64,000 nt of DNA from Streptomyces mutabilis (lineage in GTDB: Bacteria > Actinomycetota > Actinomycetes > Streptomycetales > Streptomycetaceae), in assembly GCF_014649815.1 (NCBI RefSeq), contig NZ_BMTT01000003.1, forward strand, positions 372,001-436,000, in the 5' to 3' direction. The notes beneath the pieces were generated by a model. The model searched no databases, was not told the DNA's origin, and saw only the letters and a list, made by a program, of their open reading frames with translations. Numbering within the stretch: position 1 is the first letter of the stretch; each line of letters begins with the position of its first letter. Positions 57,324 through 64,000 of this stretch are shown here, one piece after another. The position numbers and the translations under genes were made by a program.

Positions 57324-58697
57324 ATGGTCGGCAGACATGCCGCGCGCAGCCGCCGCGCCGCCCTCACGGCGCTCGGCGCCTTGGTCCTGACCGCACTCCC
57401 CGCCGCCGCGTCGGCCGCCCCGCCGCCCGCTCCGGGACCGGTTTCCGCCGCCCGGACGCTGGGCGCGGAGAAACCCCCGGCGCAGGTGCTGCGCGCCATG
57501 CAACGGGACCTGCAGCTGACGCCGGACCAGGCGTCGGCCAGGCTGGTCAACGAGGCGGAGGCCGGCACCCGCGCGGGCATGCTGCGCAACACGCTGGGCG
57601 ACCGCTTCGCCGGGGCCTGGGTGAGCGGCGCGACCTCCGCCGAACTGACCGTCGCCACCACCGACGCCGCGGACACGGCCGCCATCGAGGCCCAGGGCGC
57701 CGAGGCGGCGGTCGTCGAGAAGGGGCTGTCGGAACTCCGCTCGGTCAAGGAGAAGCTGGACGCCGCCGGCGTCCGCACCGAGATGAGCGAGACGCCCGTC
57801 CGGTACGTCGACGTCAGGACCAACCGGGTCATGGTCCAGGCCACCAGCGAGTCGGCCGCGGCGGACCTCGTCGAGAGGGCCGGGGTGGCGGGCCGGGACG
57901 TCGGCGTCCGAATCTTCGCCGAGCGGCCGCGGGTCCTGAAGGACCTCGTCGGCGGCGACGCCTTCTACATCGACGGCCGGGCCCGCTGTTCCATCGGCTT
58001 CTCCGTCACCAAGGACCAGCAGCAGGGCTTCGCCACGGCCGGCCACTGCGGCGAGCCCGGCGCGACGACCACGGGGTTCGACGAGACCGGGCAGGGCACC
58101 TTCCAGGCGTCCGCCTTCCCCGGCGAGGACATGGCCTGGGTCGGCGTCAACGCCGACTGGACCGCCACCCCGGACGTCTACGGCGAGGGCGGCCGGAAGG
58201 TGCAGGTCGCCGGCTCGGTGGAGGCGCTCGTGGGCGCGTCCGTCTGCCGCTCCGGCTCCACCACGGGATGGCACTGCGGCACGGTCCAGCAGCACGACAC
58301 GAGTGTCAGCTACCCGGAGGGCACCGTCGACGGGCTGACGGAGACCACGGTCTGCGCCGAACCCGGCGACTCCGGCGGCCCCTTCGTCGCGGGCACCCAG
58401 GCACAGGGCATTACGTCCGGCGGCTCCGGTGACTGCACGAACGGCGGGACCACCTTCTACCAGCCGCTCAATCCGCTGCTCAGCGACTTCGGCCTCACCC
58501 TGAGGACCACCTCCGCCGGGGCCGACACGCCCGCGCCGCAGGACAACGAGGCGGCGGACGCGTGGGCCGCGGGCCGGGTCTACGAGGTCGGGGCCACGGT
58601 GTCCCACGCGGGGCTGCGCTACCGGTGCCTGCAGAACCACCAGGCGCAGGGTGTCTGGTCGCCCGAGGCCACGCCGGCCCTGTGGCAGCGTGTCTGA
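57324..58697 (+). CDS. Secreted streptogrisin-type S1 serine protease with C-terminal chitin-binding-like domain
   Basis: A 457-residue protease precursor. Signal peptide to about residue 37 (ALTALGALVLTALPAAASAA), an alpha-lytic-type propeptide (about 50-210), then the protease domain with catalytic H241 (TAGHC), D269 (GEDMAWV) and S350 (GDSGGP). The last 45 residues, including WAAGRVYEVGATVSHAGLRY, match CBM5/12 chitin-binding repeats. The overall layout matches streptogrisin C. The ATG at 57324 follows GAAGGAGG. It is exported, self-processed and probably used to degrade proteins on insect or fungal surfaces. Confidence 0.9.
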   Translation: MVGRHAARSRRAALTALGALVLTALPAAASAAPPPAPGPVSAARTLGAEKPPAQVLRAMQRDLQLTPDQASARLVNEAEAGTRAGMLRNTLGDRFAGAWVSGATSAELTVATTDAADTAAIEAQGAEAAVVEKGLSELRSVKEKLDAAGVRTEMSETPVRYVDVRTNRVMVQATSESAAADLVERAGVAGRDVGVRIFAERPRVLKDLVGGDAFYIDGRARCSIGFSVTKDQQQGFATAGHCGEPGATTTGFDETGQGTFQASAFPGEDMAWVGVNADWTATPDVYGEGGRKVQVAGSVEALVGASVCRSGSTTGWHCGTVQQHDTSVSYPEGTVDGLTETTVCAEPGDSGGPFVAGTQAQGITSGGSGDCTNGGTTFYQPLNPLLSDFGLTLRTTSAGADTPAPQDNEAADAWAAGRVYEVGATVSHAGLRYRCLQNHQAQGVWSPEATPALWQRV

Positions 58698-58760
58698 CCG
58701 ACGGTGAGCCGTCGTGAGGCGTCGGCGCGGGGCCCTGCGGGATGCGGCGCCGCGCCTTCG

Positions 58761-59843
58761 TCATTGCTCGGCGAGGAGCGCGTAGGCGGTGGCGACGAAC
58801 GGGTCCCGGGCGCGGAACCGCCGGGTGCAGACCGCGGCCAGGGCCGTGCCGGTGTCGGGCCGGAAGCCGAGGAACGCCTGCTGGCCGATGGTGGCGCCGC
58901 TGTGGAAGTACATCGGCCCGCCGTCGGTGGGGTGCCGGAACCACGTCACGGTGTGCACGTGTCGGTGTCCCAGCCCGCGGCGGAGCACCGGCACGCGCAC
59001 CGACCGCAGCGCGGCGGCGGCCGGTGAGCGGGCGGGGTCGAGGTGCGCTTCGAGGAACGTGAGCAGGTCGTGCGGGGTGGAGCGGACGGCGCCGGCCGCC
59101 TGGAAGCCGCCCGCGTCGAAGGGCGGGACCGGGGTCCGGCCGTCCTTGCGGTGGCCTGTGGCGTCGGTCCTTCCGTCCTCCGCGCGCAGGGCGGTGCCGC
59201 TCAGGCCGAGGGGGCGCAGGACCTGCCCGGTGATCAGGTCCTCCCAGGCCGTGCCGGTGGCGGCGGCGACGGCGTGTCCGAGGACGGAGACGCCGTAGTT
59301 GGAGTAGTGCCAGCGGGTTCCGGGGCGGTGCCCGGGCCCGTGGCGCAGGAAGGCGGCGGTCACTCGCTCGGCCGGGTAGCGGGCGTAGGGGTTGGTGCGC
59401 CAGGCGGGCAGGGCCCGGGGGACGAAGTCGGCGGGCAGGGCCGGGAGTCCTGCGGTGTGGGTGATGAGGTGGGCGAGGGTCACGGGGTGCGGGCCGACCG
59501 GGCGGCCGGGGTCCAGGCAGCCGGCGGCGGGTTCGGCTCCGGTGAGCACGCCGCGCCGGATCAGCACGGTCAGCAGCAGTCCGGTGAGGGTTTTGGAGGC
59601 CGATCCGATCTCGTAGCGGAGGTCTTCCCGGGGGACGGCGGGCGGTGGAGCGGTGCCGCCGCTGTGCAGGGTCCGCCGACCGTGCCGGGAGACGGCGAAG
59701 ACGGCGTCGGGTGCGTCGCAGGCGTCGACGGCCTCGGCGAGCCGGTCACGCAGGGGCGCCTCGTCGTCCGGCCCCGGTACGGGGGTCGGCGCGAGGTGTT
59801 CCTCTTCGGGGTCGCCCGGCCAGGGCGCGGGACGGACCGTCAT
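58761..59843 (-). CDS. Cytoplasmic SxxK serine hydrolase (beta-lactamase/DD-peptidase fold)
   Basis: A 360-residue protein of the class C beta-lactamase/esterase fold: S81-A-S-K84 (in IGSASKTL), the YxN element in HYSNYG and a late HSGATIGQQAF in place of KTG. No signal peptide is present, so it works in the cytoplasm, unlike cell-wall DD-peptidases. It is the last gene of the five-gene peptide operon and overlaps the previous gene by four bases. It might hydrolyse or acyl-transfer on the operon's peptide. That is inference only. Confidence 0.85.
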   Translation of the reverse strand: MTVRPAPWPGDPEEEHLAPTPVPGPDDEAPLRDRLAEAVDACDAPDAVFAVSRHGRRTLHSGGTAPPPAVPREDLRYEIGSASKTLTGLLLTVLIRRGVLTGAEPAAGCLDPGRPVGPHPVTLAHLITHTAGLPALPADFVPRALPAWRTNPYARYPAERVTAAFLRHGPGHRPGTRWHYSNYGVSVLGHAVAAATGTAWEDLITGQVLRPLGLSGTALRAEDGRTDATGHRKDGRTPVPPFDAGGFQAAGAVRSTPHDLLTFLEAHLDPARSPAAAALRSVRVPVLRRGLGHRHVHTVTWFRHPTDGGPMYFHSGATIGQQAFLGFRPDTGTALAAVCTRRFRARDPFVATAYALLAEQ

Positions 59844-60760
59844 GACGTGGTGTGCGCCAACTCGCTGAGGGCGCGGGAGGTGGCCAGCGCGGAGGCGAAG
59901 ACGGCGACCAGCGTCGGGTGGTAGATCATGTCGAACACCGTGTCGGGGTCGCCCTCGGGCATCGTCCGTACGGTGGGCATGGCGCCGTCGGGCTGCTGCG
60001 CTGCGGCGAAGGCCTGCCACGCGGGTTCGTCGAGGGTGGGCCGGGGCAAGCAGGCGTCCACGACGAGGAGTTCGCCGAGCAGGTCCCAGCGCTCCAGGTC
60101 CAGCCAGTCGTCGATCCACACCGGGAGCCAGGTGGCGAGGTAGTCGGCGATCGGGTCCGGCAGTCCGTCGGGCCGCTCGCCCCAGTCGGTGAGGTGGAAG
60201 ACGGTGTGGGTGATGTCGTAGGCGGTGTGGCCCTCGACCGTCCACGGTTCGGGGGTGCCGGCCAGCCAGGTGGTGCCCATCAGGTCGGCCTCGGGCGGCC
60301 GGGCGGGCAGGCCGAAGCGGCGCTGGAAGGCGGACAGGCCGAGGCGCCGGGTGGCGTCCAGCGGGAAGCGTACCCAGCTGTCCAGCCGGTGGTTGAGAAC
60401 GGTCGCCCGCTCGATATCGGGCTGGCTGTAGCCCAGCTCCATGAAGGGCAGGTACACCTCGAAGGGCACGGGTGAGAACGGTTCGATGCGCTGCCCTCGC
60501 ACCAGCATGCGGCCGCCGTCGAGGGTGTCCCGCCAGACGTGATCGAGCAGTTGGCGGGCCAGTCGTGCCTGCCGGGATCCGGCGACGTCCTCGCGGAAGA
60601 GCACCTTGCAGATCAGGGCGAGTTCGCCGATCGGCTTGAAGCGCTCCAGGAAGCCGATCTCGGGGTCCACGTCGGGCTGCAGACGGAAGCCGTCGCGGTG
60701 GGCCCAGAGCCATTCCAGGGCGTCGACTCCGACGCGGTGGATCAGTCGGGTGTCCGTCAT
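59840..60760 (-). CDS. Uncharacterised protein, paralogue of the next upstream gene
   Basis: A 306-residue helix-rich protein with no membrane segment or known catalytic motif. It shares a clear pattern with the product of 60757-61698: PEPWT/F, then AYxITHxVFHLTDWG, PDPIADYLATWLPVWIDDW, WDLLGELLVVDACLP and a final TVFDMIYHPTLVAVFASALA. The two histidine-containing stretches (ITHTVFHLTDWG) recall a metal or active site. The family may be DUF6895, by recall only. It is translationally coupled on both sides. Confidence 0.75.
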   Translation of the reverse strand: MTDTRLIHRVGVDALEWLWAHRDGFRLQPDVDPEIGFLERFKPIGELALICKVLFREDVAGSRQARLARQLLDHVWRDTLDGGRMLVRGQRIEPFSPVPFEVYLPFMELGYSQPDIERATVLNHRLDSWVRFPLDATRRLGLSAFQRRFGLPARPPEADLMGTTWLAGTPEPWTVEGHTAYDITHTVFHLTDWGERPDGLPDPIADYLATWLPVWIDDWLDLERWDLLGELLVVDACLPRPTLDEPAWQAFAAAQQPDGAMPTVRTMPEGDPDTVFDMIYHPTLVAVFASALATSRALSELAHTTS

Positions 60761-61698
60761 CCGGGCACTCCTTGTCCGGCGCGCTCGACTTCACTCTGCC
60801 GTGCCGTGGTGAGGGCCGCGGCGAACACGGCCATCAGGGTGGAGTGGTAGCAGTCGGTGAAGGCGTAGGGGTCGTCCTGCCCCGGTGGGGCGGCGTGCTG
60901 GGCGGAGCCCTCCTCGGGGATCGCGCCGCAGGCGTGCTGTGCTGCCGCGACGCGCTGCCAGGCGTCCTCCAGGACGGCCGGCTCGGGCGGGCTCGGCAGG
61001 CTCGCCGCCACCGCCAGGAGCTCGCAGCTCAGGTCCCACATGCGGGCCTCGAAGCAGGTGTCCAGCCAGGGCGGCAGCCAGTGCCGCAGGTAGTCCGCCA
61101 GGTCCGGTGGCACGCCCTGAGGCGTGCGCCCCCACTCGGTGAGGTGGAAGACGACGTGGGTCAACGCGTATCCGGCCGCGCGTTCGAAGGTCCACGGCTC
61201 GGGCAGCCCGCCCAGCCAGGTGCGGACCAGCGCCTGCGGCACCTTGCCGTGCGGGCGCAAGCCGCTGCGCCGCTCGGCCTCCATGACCCCGAGCCGCCGG
61301 GTGGGGTACTGCTCGGTGAGCCGCCAGCCGCGGGTGCGGGCCACCACGGCGGCGGACGCCTCGTAGCCGTGGTGGCGGTAGCCGGCCGAGGCGAAGGCCG
61401 CGTACACCTCCAGCGGGTAGGTGGCGAAGGGTTCCAACGACTGCATGAGCAGGAACATCTCGCCCTTGTGGGTCTGCTGCCAGGCGAAGTCCAGCAGCTC
61501 GGTCACCCGGGCGTGCAGCGGGTCGGACGGCGGGGTGCCGACGGAGACGGACGCGCACACCTGGGCCAGTTCGCCCAGTGGCTTCCAGGTGCGATTGACC
61601 TGGCCGTCCGCCGCCAGCGCGTCCTCGCCGAGTGCGAAGCGGTCACGATGGGCGCACACCCAGTCCAGGGCGGCCTCCTCGACCCGCCGGGCGCTCAC
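60757..61698 (-). CDS. Uncharacterised protein, paralogue of the next downstream gene
   Basis: A 313-residue helical protein homologous along its length to the following gene product (for example ALTHVVFHLTEWG against DITHTVFHLTDWG, and DYLRHWLPPWLDTC against DYLATWLPVWIDDW). The N-terminal VEEAALDWVCAHRDRFALGE matches ALEWLWAHRDGFRL in the paralogue. GTG start at 61698 overlapping the upstream stop (GTGA). Function is unknown. Duplication within one operon suggests a heterodimer. Confidence 0.75.
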   Translation of the reverse strand: MSARRVEEAALDWVCAHRDRFALGEDALAADGQVNRTWKPLGELAQVCASVSVGTPPSDPLHARVTELLDFAWQQTHKGEMFLLMQSLEPFATYPLEVYAAFASAGYRHHGYEASAAVVARTRGWRLTEQYPTRRLGVMEAERRSGLRPHGKVPQALVRTWLGGLPEPWTFERAAGYALTHVVFHLTEWGRTPQGVPPDLADYLRHWLPPWLDTCFEARMWDLSCELLAVAASLPSPPEPAVLEDAWQRVAAAQHACGAIPEEGSAQHAAPPGQDDPYAFTDCYHSTLMAVFAAALTTARQSEVERAGQGVPG

Positions 61699-62402
61699 AG
61701 CGGCACCCCGGCCGGCATCAGGCGGGCCGCCTCCAACTGGAGTGCCACCCGGGGGTCGCTACCGCCCATGAGCCGCACGAAGTCGAGGCCGGCTTCGAGA
61801 CCCAGGGTGGCGGGCACCCCGTCCAGGAGGGTGAGCCAGCGTCCTGCTCCGGCCGCCTGCTGCCAGTCACGGCGGCGTACCGCCCGTACGAAGCCGCGGG
61901 CGACGTCCACCGGCCGGCGCCGGGCGGCGCGCATCACCGCGCATTCCTCGCCGGGCAGCGCGAGCGGGGCGAGGACGGCGAGCTGGTGGGTCAGGTACTG
62001 CCAGCCGGCGTCGTCGAGCCAGCGGGCGTCGGGTTCCGCGCCCGCGTCGTCGGCGAGCGGGCCGGTCGGGGGTCGTCCCAGCCGGCGCAGGGCCCGGATC
62101 ATCGCCCAGTGGCTCCATACGACGGTGGGGGCCGCGTCGTCGCGCGGCGGGTGGGCCGCCACGGCGTCCTGGAACACGGTGAGTTGATCGGGGACGGGCT
62201 CACACCCCAGCAGGGTGGCGGGCAGCAGCAGGTCGGCGCCCAGGACGCGCACCGCCGCACGCGCGACGCCGCCGCCCGCGCTCACTCCCGCAAGGGTGCC
62301 CCCCGCTCGCACGTGGTCTCCGCTCCGAAGAGCGGAGACCACGTCGGAAGCGAGGTCCAGCACCGTTCCCTGAAGAAGGGCTGACGTGCTCGACTGCTCC
62401 AT
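61695..62402 (-). CDS. Uncharacterised protein encoded after the small peptide
   Basis: A 235-residue protein, mainly helical, with conserved-looking VVWSHWAMIRALRRLGRPPT, WLDDAGWQYLTHQLAVLAPL and ALPGEECAVMRAARRRPVDV segments. It has no recognisable enzyme motif and no membrane helix. The ATG at 62402 follows GGGAGCAG and lies 21 bases after the peptide stop. It overlaps the next gene by four bases. It may bind or modify the peptide, but nothing in the sequence proves it. Confidence 0.72.
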   Translation of the reverse strand: MEQSSTSALLQGTVLDLASDVVSALRSGDHVRAGGTLAGVSAGGGVARAAVRVLGADLLLPATLLGCEPVPDQLTVFQDAVAAHPPRDDAAPTVVWSHWAMIRALRRLGRPPTGPLADDAGAEPDARWLDDAGWQYLTHQLAVLAPLALPGEECAVMRAARRRPVDVARGFVRAVRRRDWQQAAGAGRWLTLLDGVPATLGLEAGLDFVRLMGGSDPRVALQLEAARLMPAGVPL

Positions 62403-62423
62403 GTCACTGCTCCCGTCGGTCCG

Positions 62424-62609
62424 TCAACCCTTCTTGGGGCGCGGGGTCGGCGGGGAAAGCAGCAACTTGGTGGTTCCGGCCTGCAGGGCGAGCGCGGCGC
62501 ACTCGCGGCTGTCCCGGAAGACTCCGTCGGGCTCGACGGGGTCGAGTACTGCTTCGATGTCGATGTTCTCGGTGCGGACTTCCTCGAGCACCTTGTCCTC
62601 GGAAGGCAT
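62424..62609 (-). CDS. 61-residue peptide heading the operon, possible RiPP-type or carrier peptide
   Basis: The peptide has an acidic first half (MPSEDKVLEEVRTENIDIEA, VLDPVEPDG), a short segment with the only cysteine (Cys37 in DSRECAAL), an apolar stretch (ALALQAGTTKLLL) and a proline- and lysine-rich end (SPPTPRPKKG). This charge split resembles an acidic leader followed by a core. The ATG at 62609 follows AGGGAG. It is the first gene of a tightly coupled operon of unknown proteins and a serine hydrolase. There is no recognised precursor family and few Ser/Thr/Cys residues, so it is not a typical lanthipeptide. Confidence 0.7.
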   Translation of the reverse strand: MPSEDKVLEEVRTENIDIEAVLDPVEPDGVFRDSRECAALALQAGTTKLLLSPPTPRPKKG

Positions 62610-62824
62610 TTCACCATCTCCCTCTGGTAGCCAATGGCCTTCACGCCACAGGTGTCCACCAAGCCACAAAACATTCCTCTCTTCTCAAAATTCCCAGAAG
62701 GTAAATTTTTCAATGAATCGGACATCTATGGTGACGCTCGCCGCTCGGGCGCCTGGTGCGCGGGTGCGCACCACCCCGCAGAGTCGGCTGGTCGCGGTGA
62801 CCGGCACCGGGGGTGCGGGCGGCC
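62610..62824 (-). promoter_or_regulatory. AT-rich leader/promoter region of the peptide operon
   Basis: The 215 bases between the methyltransferase and peptide genes include an unusually AT-rich core (62670-62725) with runs such as AAATTTTTC and CAAAATTCCC. It is the lowest-GC stretch seen in this part of the window. A TTGAAA-like hexamer lies near 62712 on the minus strand, but no convincing -10 at 17 bases. It is likely a promoter or upstream-activating region, or a long 5' leader. Confidence 0.45.
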
Positions 62825-63460
62825 TCACACCCGGCGCAGCCGCCACACGTGGTCCTCGCGGAAGCCCCCCACGCCCTCTGGCGAGACGCTCGGTCGACGT
62901 ACGGTCTCCTTGGTCCCGACGGTCCACCCGCCGTCCGGCAGGGCGAGTTCGGCGAGGACCCCGTCCAGGGTGGGGAAAACGGCGTCGAACGGCGGCTCCG
63001 TCTGCCAGGATGGCCAGCCGGCGTGCAGGACGAGCAGCAGGGTGCCGCCGTCCGCCACGGCCCGCGCGGCGTCGCGCAGCACCGCCCGCTGGTCGAGTTC
63101 GACCGGGGACTGCAGGAACTGTGCGCTCACCAGGTCGAAGGAACCCCCGGGGAACGACCGGCCCAGCTCGTGGCGTTCCCAGACGACACGGTCGCCGACC
63201 CCGGCGTCCGCGGCGTGTACGGCGGCGCGTTCGAGTGCGGTGCCGGAGATGTCCACGCCGGTGACCCGCCAGCCGCGCGATGCCAGCCACACGGCGTCCG
63301 CCCCCTCGCCGCAGCCCAGGTCCAGCGCCGCACCGGGAGTGAGGTCGCTCGCCTCGCGGACCAGCAGATCGTTCGGGCGGCCACTCCAGACGCGGTCGGT
63401 GTCGCGGTACCGGGCTTCCCAGAACTCCGACGCGGGAGCCGTCGCGGGGATGTCGGTCAT
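62825..63460 (-). CDS. Class I SAM-dependent methyltransferase (thiopurine/tellurite type fold)
   Basis: A 211-residue methyltransferase: motif I ALDLGCGEGADAVWLASRGW, GVDISGTALERAAVHA (acidic loop) and FDLVSAQFLQSP (motif post I). The compact form without extra domains suggests a small-molecule or peptide target. The ATG at 63460 follows GGAGGCATC. It lies upstream of the peptide operon in the same direction with a 215-base gap, so co-operation is possible but not shown. Confidence 0.85.
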   Translation of the reverse strand: MTDIPATAPASEFWEARYRDTDRVWSGRPNDLLVREASDLTPGAALDLGCGEGADAVWLASRGWRVTGVDISGTALERAAVHAADAGVGDRVVWERHELGRSFPGGSFDLVSAQFLQSPVELDQRAVLRDAARAVADGGTLLLVLHAGWPSWQTEPPFDAVFPTLDGVLAELALPDGGWTVGTKETVRRPSVSPEGVGGFREDHVWRLRRV

Positions 63461-63799
63461 GATGCCTCCCGGGGCGAACGGGCCGTCTGCTCGGCCGGGC
63501 GCGCGACGGCCGCGCGCCGTACGTGCAGGCTGCTCCGGCGGGAGTCGGAACGACAAAGAACTTTGCCGTTCCGGCAACTCGCCGCCCGGTGCGCCCCCCA
63601 GGACGCCGGCCGTCAGGCGGTCCCGAGCCCGGCGTCAGCGCGCCACGGCGTCGGCCCCTTCGCCGTCGGGTCCATCCCTTCCCCCCTTTTTGTCTCTTTT
63701 GCCCGATGGTTGCGTCATCTTCACTCGCTGCCTGCCCATCACCGGCGCCGGTCCGGGCACCCGGAAGGGCATCATCCATAGCGGAGGGGGACTTGCGGC
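63461..63799. other. Divergent intergenic region before the last gene
   Basis: About 340 bases with no convincing gene. A pyrimidine-rich strand (CCCCCCTTTTTGTCTCTTTT near 63680-63700) and a modestly AT-rich stretch near 63700-63730 probably belong to the promoter of the gene at 63800. No operator or terminator hairpin was recognised. Confidence 0.35.
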
Positions 63800-64000
63800 G
63801 TGGTTACCGTTGCCGTCCTGCTGCTGCCCGGACTGGGGCTGCTGTTGTTCACCATGACGTACCTGGAGGACCGGCTCTTCGGCGATCCGGAGCCGCCCCG
63901 GCATGCCCGGCGCCGGCATCTGCGGCTGATCCGGGGCGGCCGGGACACGGCTTCGCCGGCCCTGCGCGCCGAGCCGGCCGAGAAGGACCGGTCACCGGGT
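63800..64000 (+). CDS. Small single-helix membrane protein, running off the window
   Basis: From the GTG at 63800, behind a strong GGAGGGGG site, the frame is open to the end of the window: a hydrophobic N-terminal helix (VVTVAVLLLPGLGLLLFTMT) followed by a charged tail (YLEDRLFGDPEPPRHARRRH). It is probably a small membrane-anchored protein of unknown role. Only the first 67 codons are present here. Confidence 0.6.
   Translation, partial: MVTVAVLLLPGLGLLLFTMTYLEDRLFGDPEPPRHARRRHLRLIRGGRDTASPALRAEPAEKDRSPG

Noticed and set aside
62282-62725. An alternative 147-codon minus-strand gene starting at 62725.
   Set aside because: Its later part runs out of frame through two better-supported genes and becomes Arg/Pro/Ser-rich. 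It has no ribosome site, although the first 40 codons are unusual enough to mention in the findings.
1-64000. CRISPR arrays, rRNA operons, phage structural genes or restriction systems.
   Set aside because: No regularly spaced direct repeats, rRNA sequence or matching protein motifs were seen anywhere in the window.

Overview
The window is chromosomal DNA of a high-GC actinomycete, almost certainly a Streptomyces. The evidence is the strong GC bias at third codon positions, frequent GTG starts, GGAGG-type ribosome sites, a conservon (cvnABCDE), a DmdR/IdeR-type iron box, a streptogrisin-type protease and a bacterial class I terpene synthase. From memory, the CYP102B-like P450 with a TetR gene and the L-rhamnose cluster resemble a stretch of the S. 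coelicolor left arm (around SCO0801 to SCO0813). That match was not checked here.

Layout. 1-4 kb: stress and housekeeping genes (F420-dependent Ddn-like reductase, CDF metal exporter, glutathionyl-hydroquinone-reductase-like protein, DUF4235, VOC protein) and a decayed PPOX gene. 4-10 kb: a terpene synthase converging on a conservon whose P450 lacks the K-helix arginine. 10-26 kb: quinone oxidoreductase, STAS protein, a PRPP synthetase paralogue, a frameshifted ribosomal-protection (Tet/Otr) pseudogene, a GH16 glucanase behind a palindromic operator, HhH-PHP, HAD and two FUSC-like membrane proteins, an unassigned structured RNA with a terminator, and an FBP zinc-finger gene behind a 27-bp palindrome. 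25.7-29.7 kb: an iron-box DUF2470 gene, TetR with a CYP102-like P450, and a Cys-cluster/pentapeptide-repeat fusion. 29.8-33 kb is a scar region: a sigJ-like fragment abutting a Tn3 transposase fragment, a lower-GC padR-DUF1048-DUF1048 operon, and a serine resolvase with a perfect res-like palindrome.

35-51 kb holds a complete L-rhamnose regulon. A LacI regulator, a secreted BNR-4 protein (candidate rhamnosyl-glucuronate lyase), mutarotase and a CUT2 ABC transporter (rhaT, two permeases, rhaS) read left. rhaI, a fused RhaD aldolase-dehydrogenase, rhaB and lutABC read right. The two arms share a divergent promoter region with two matching 12-bp operators. The inferred route is release and uptake of rhamnose, mutarotation, isomerisation, phosphorylation, aldol cleavage to DHAP and L-lactaldehyde, oxidation to L-lactate by the fused dehydrogenase, and L-lactate to pyruvate by LutABC.

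51-64 kb: a FtsX-type ABC exporter pair, cupin, YtrA-like GntR regulator, methyltransferase, Tat-exported PhoD phosphatase and a secreted S1 protease with a chitin-binding-like tail. Last comes a tight five-gene operon (62609 back to 58761) that starts with a 61-residue peptide, followed by three proteins of unknown function, two of them clear paralogues, and a cytoplasmic SxxK serine hydrolase. It is preceded by an unusually AT-rich leader and a methyltransferase gene. This operon is the best candidate for an undescribed system in the window.
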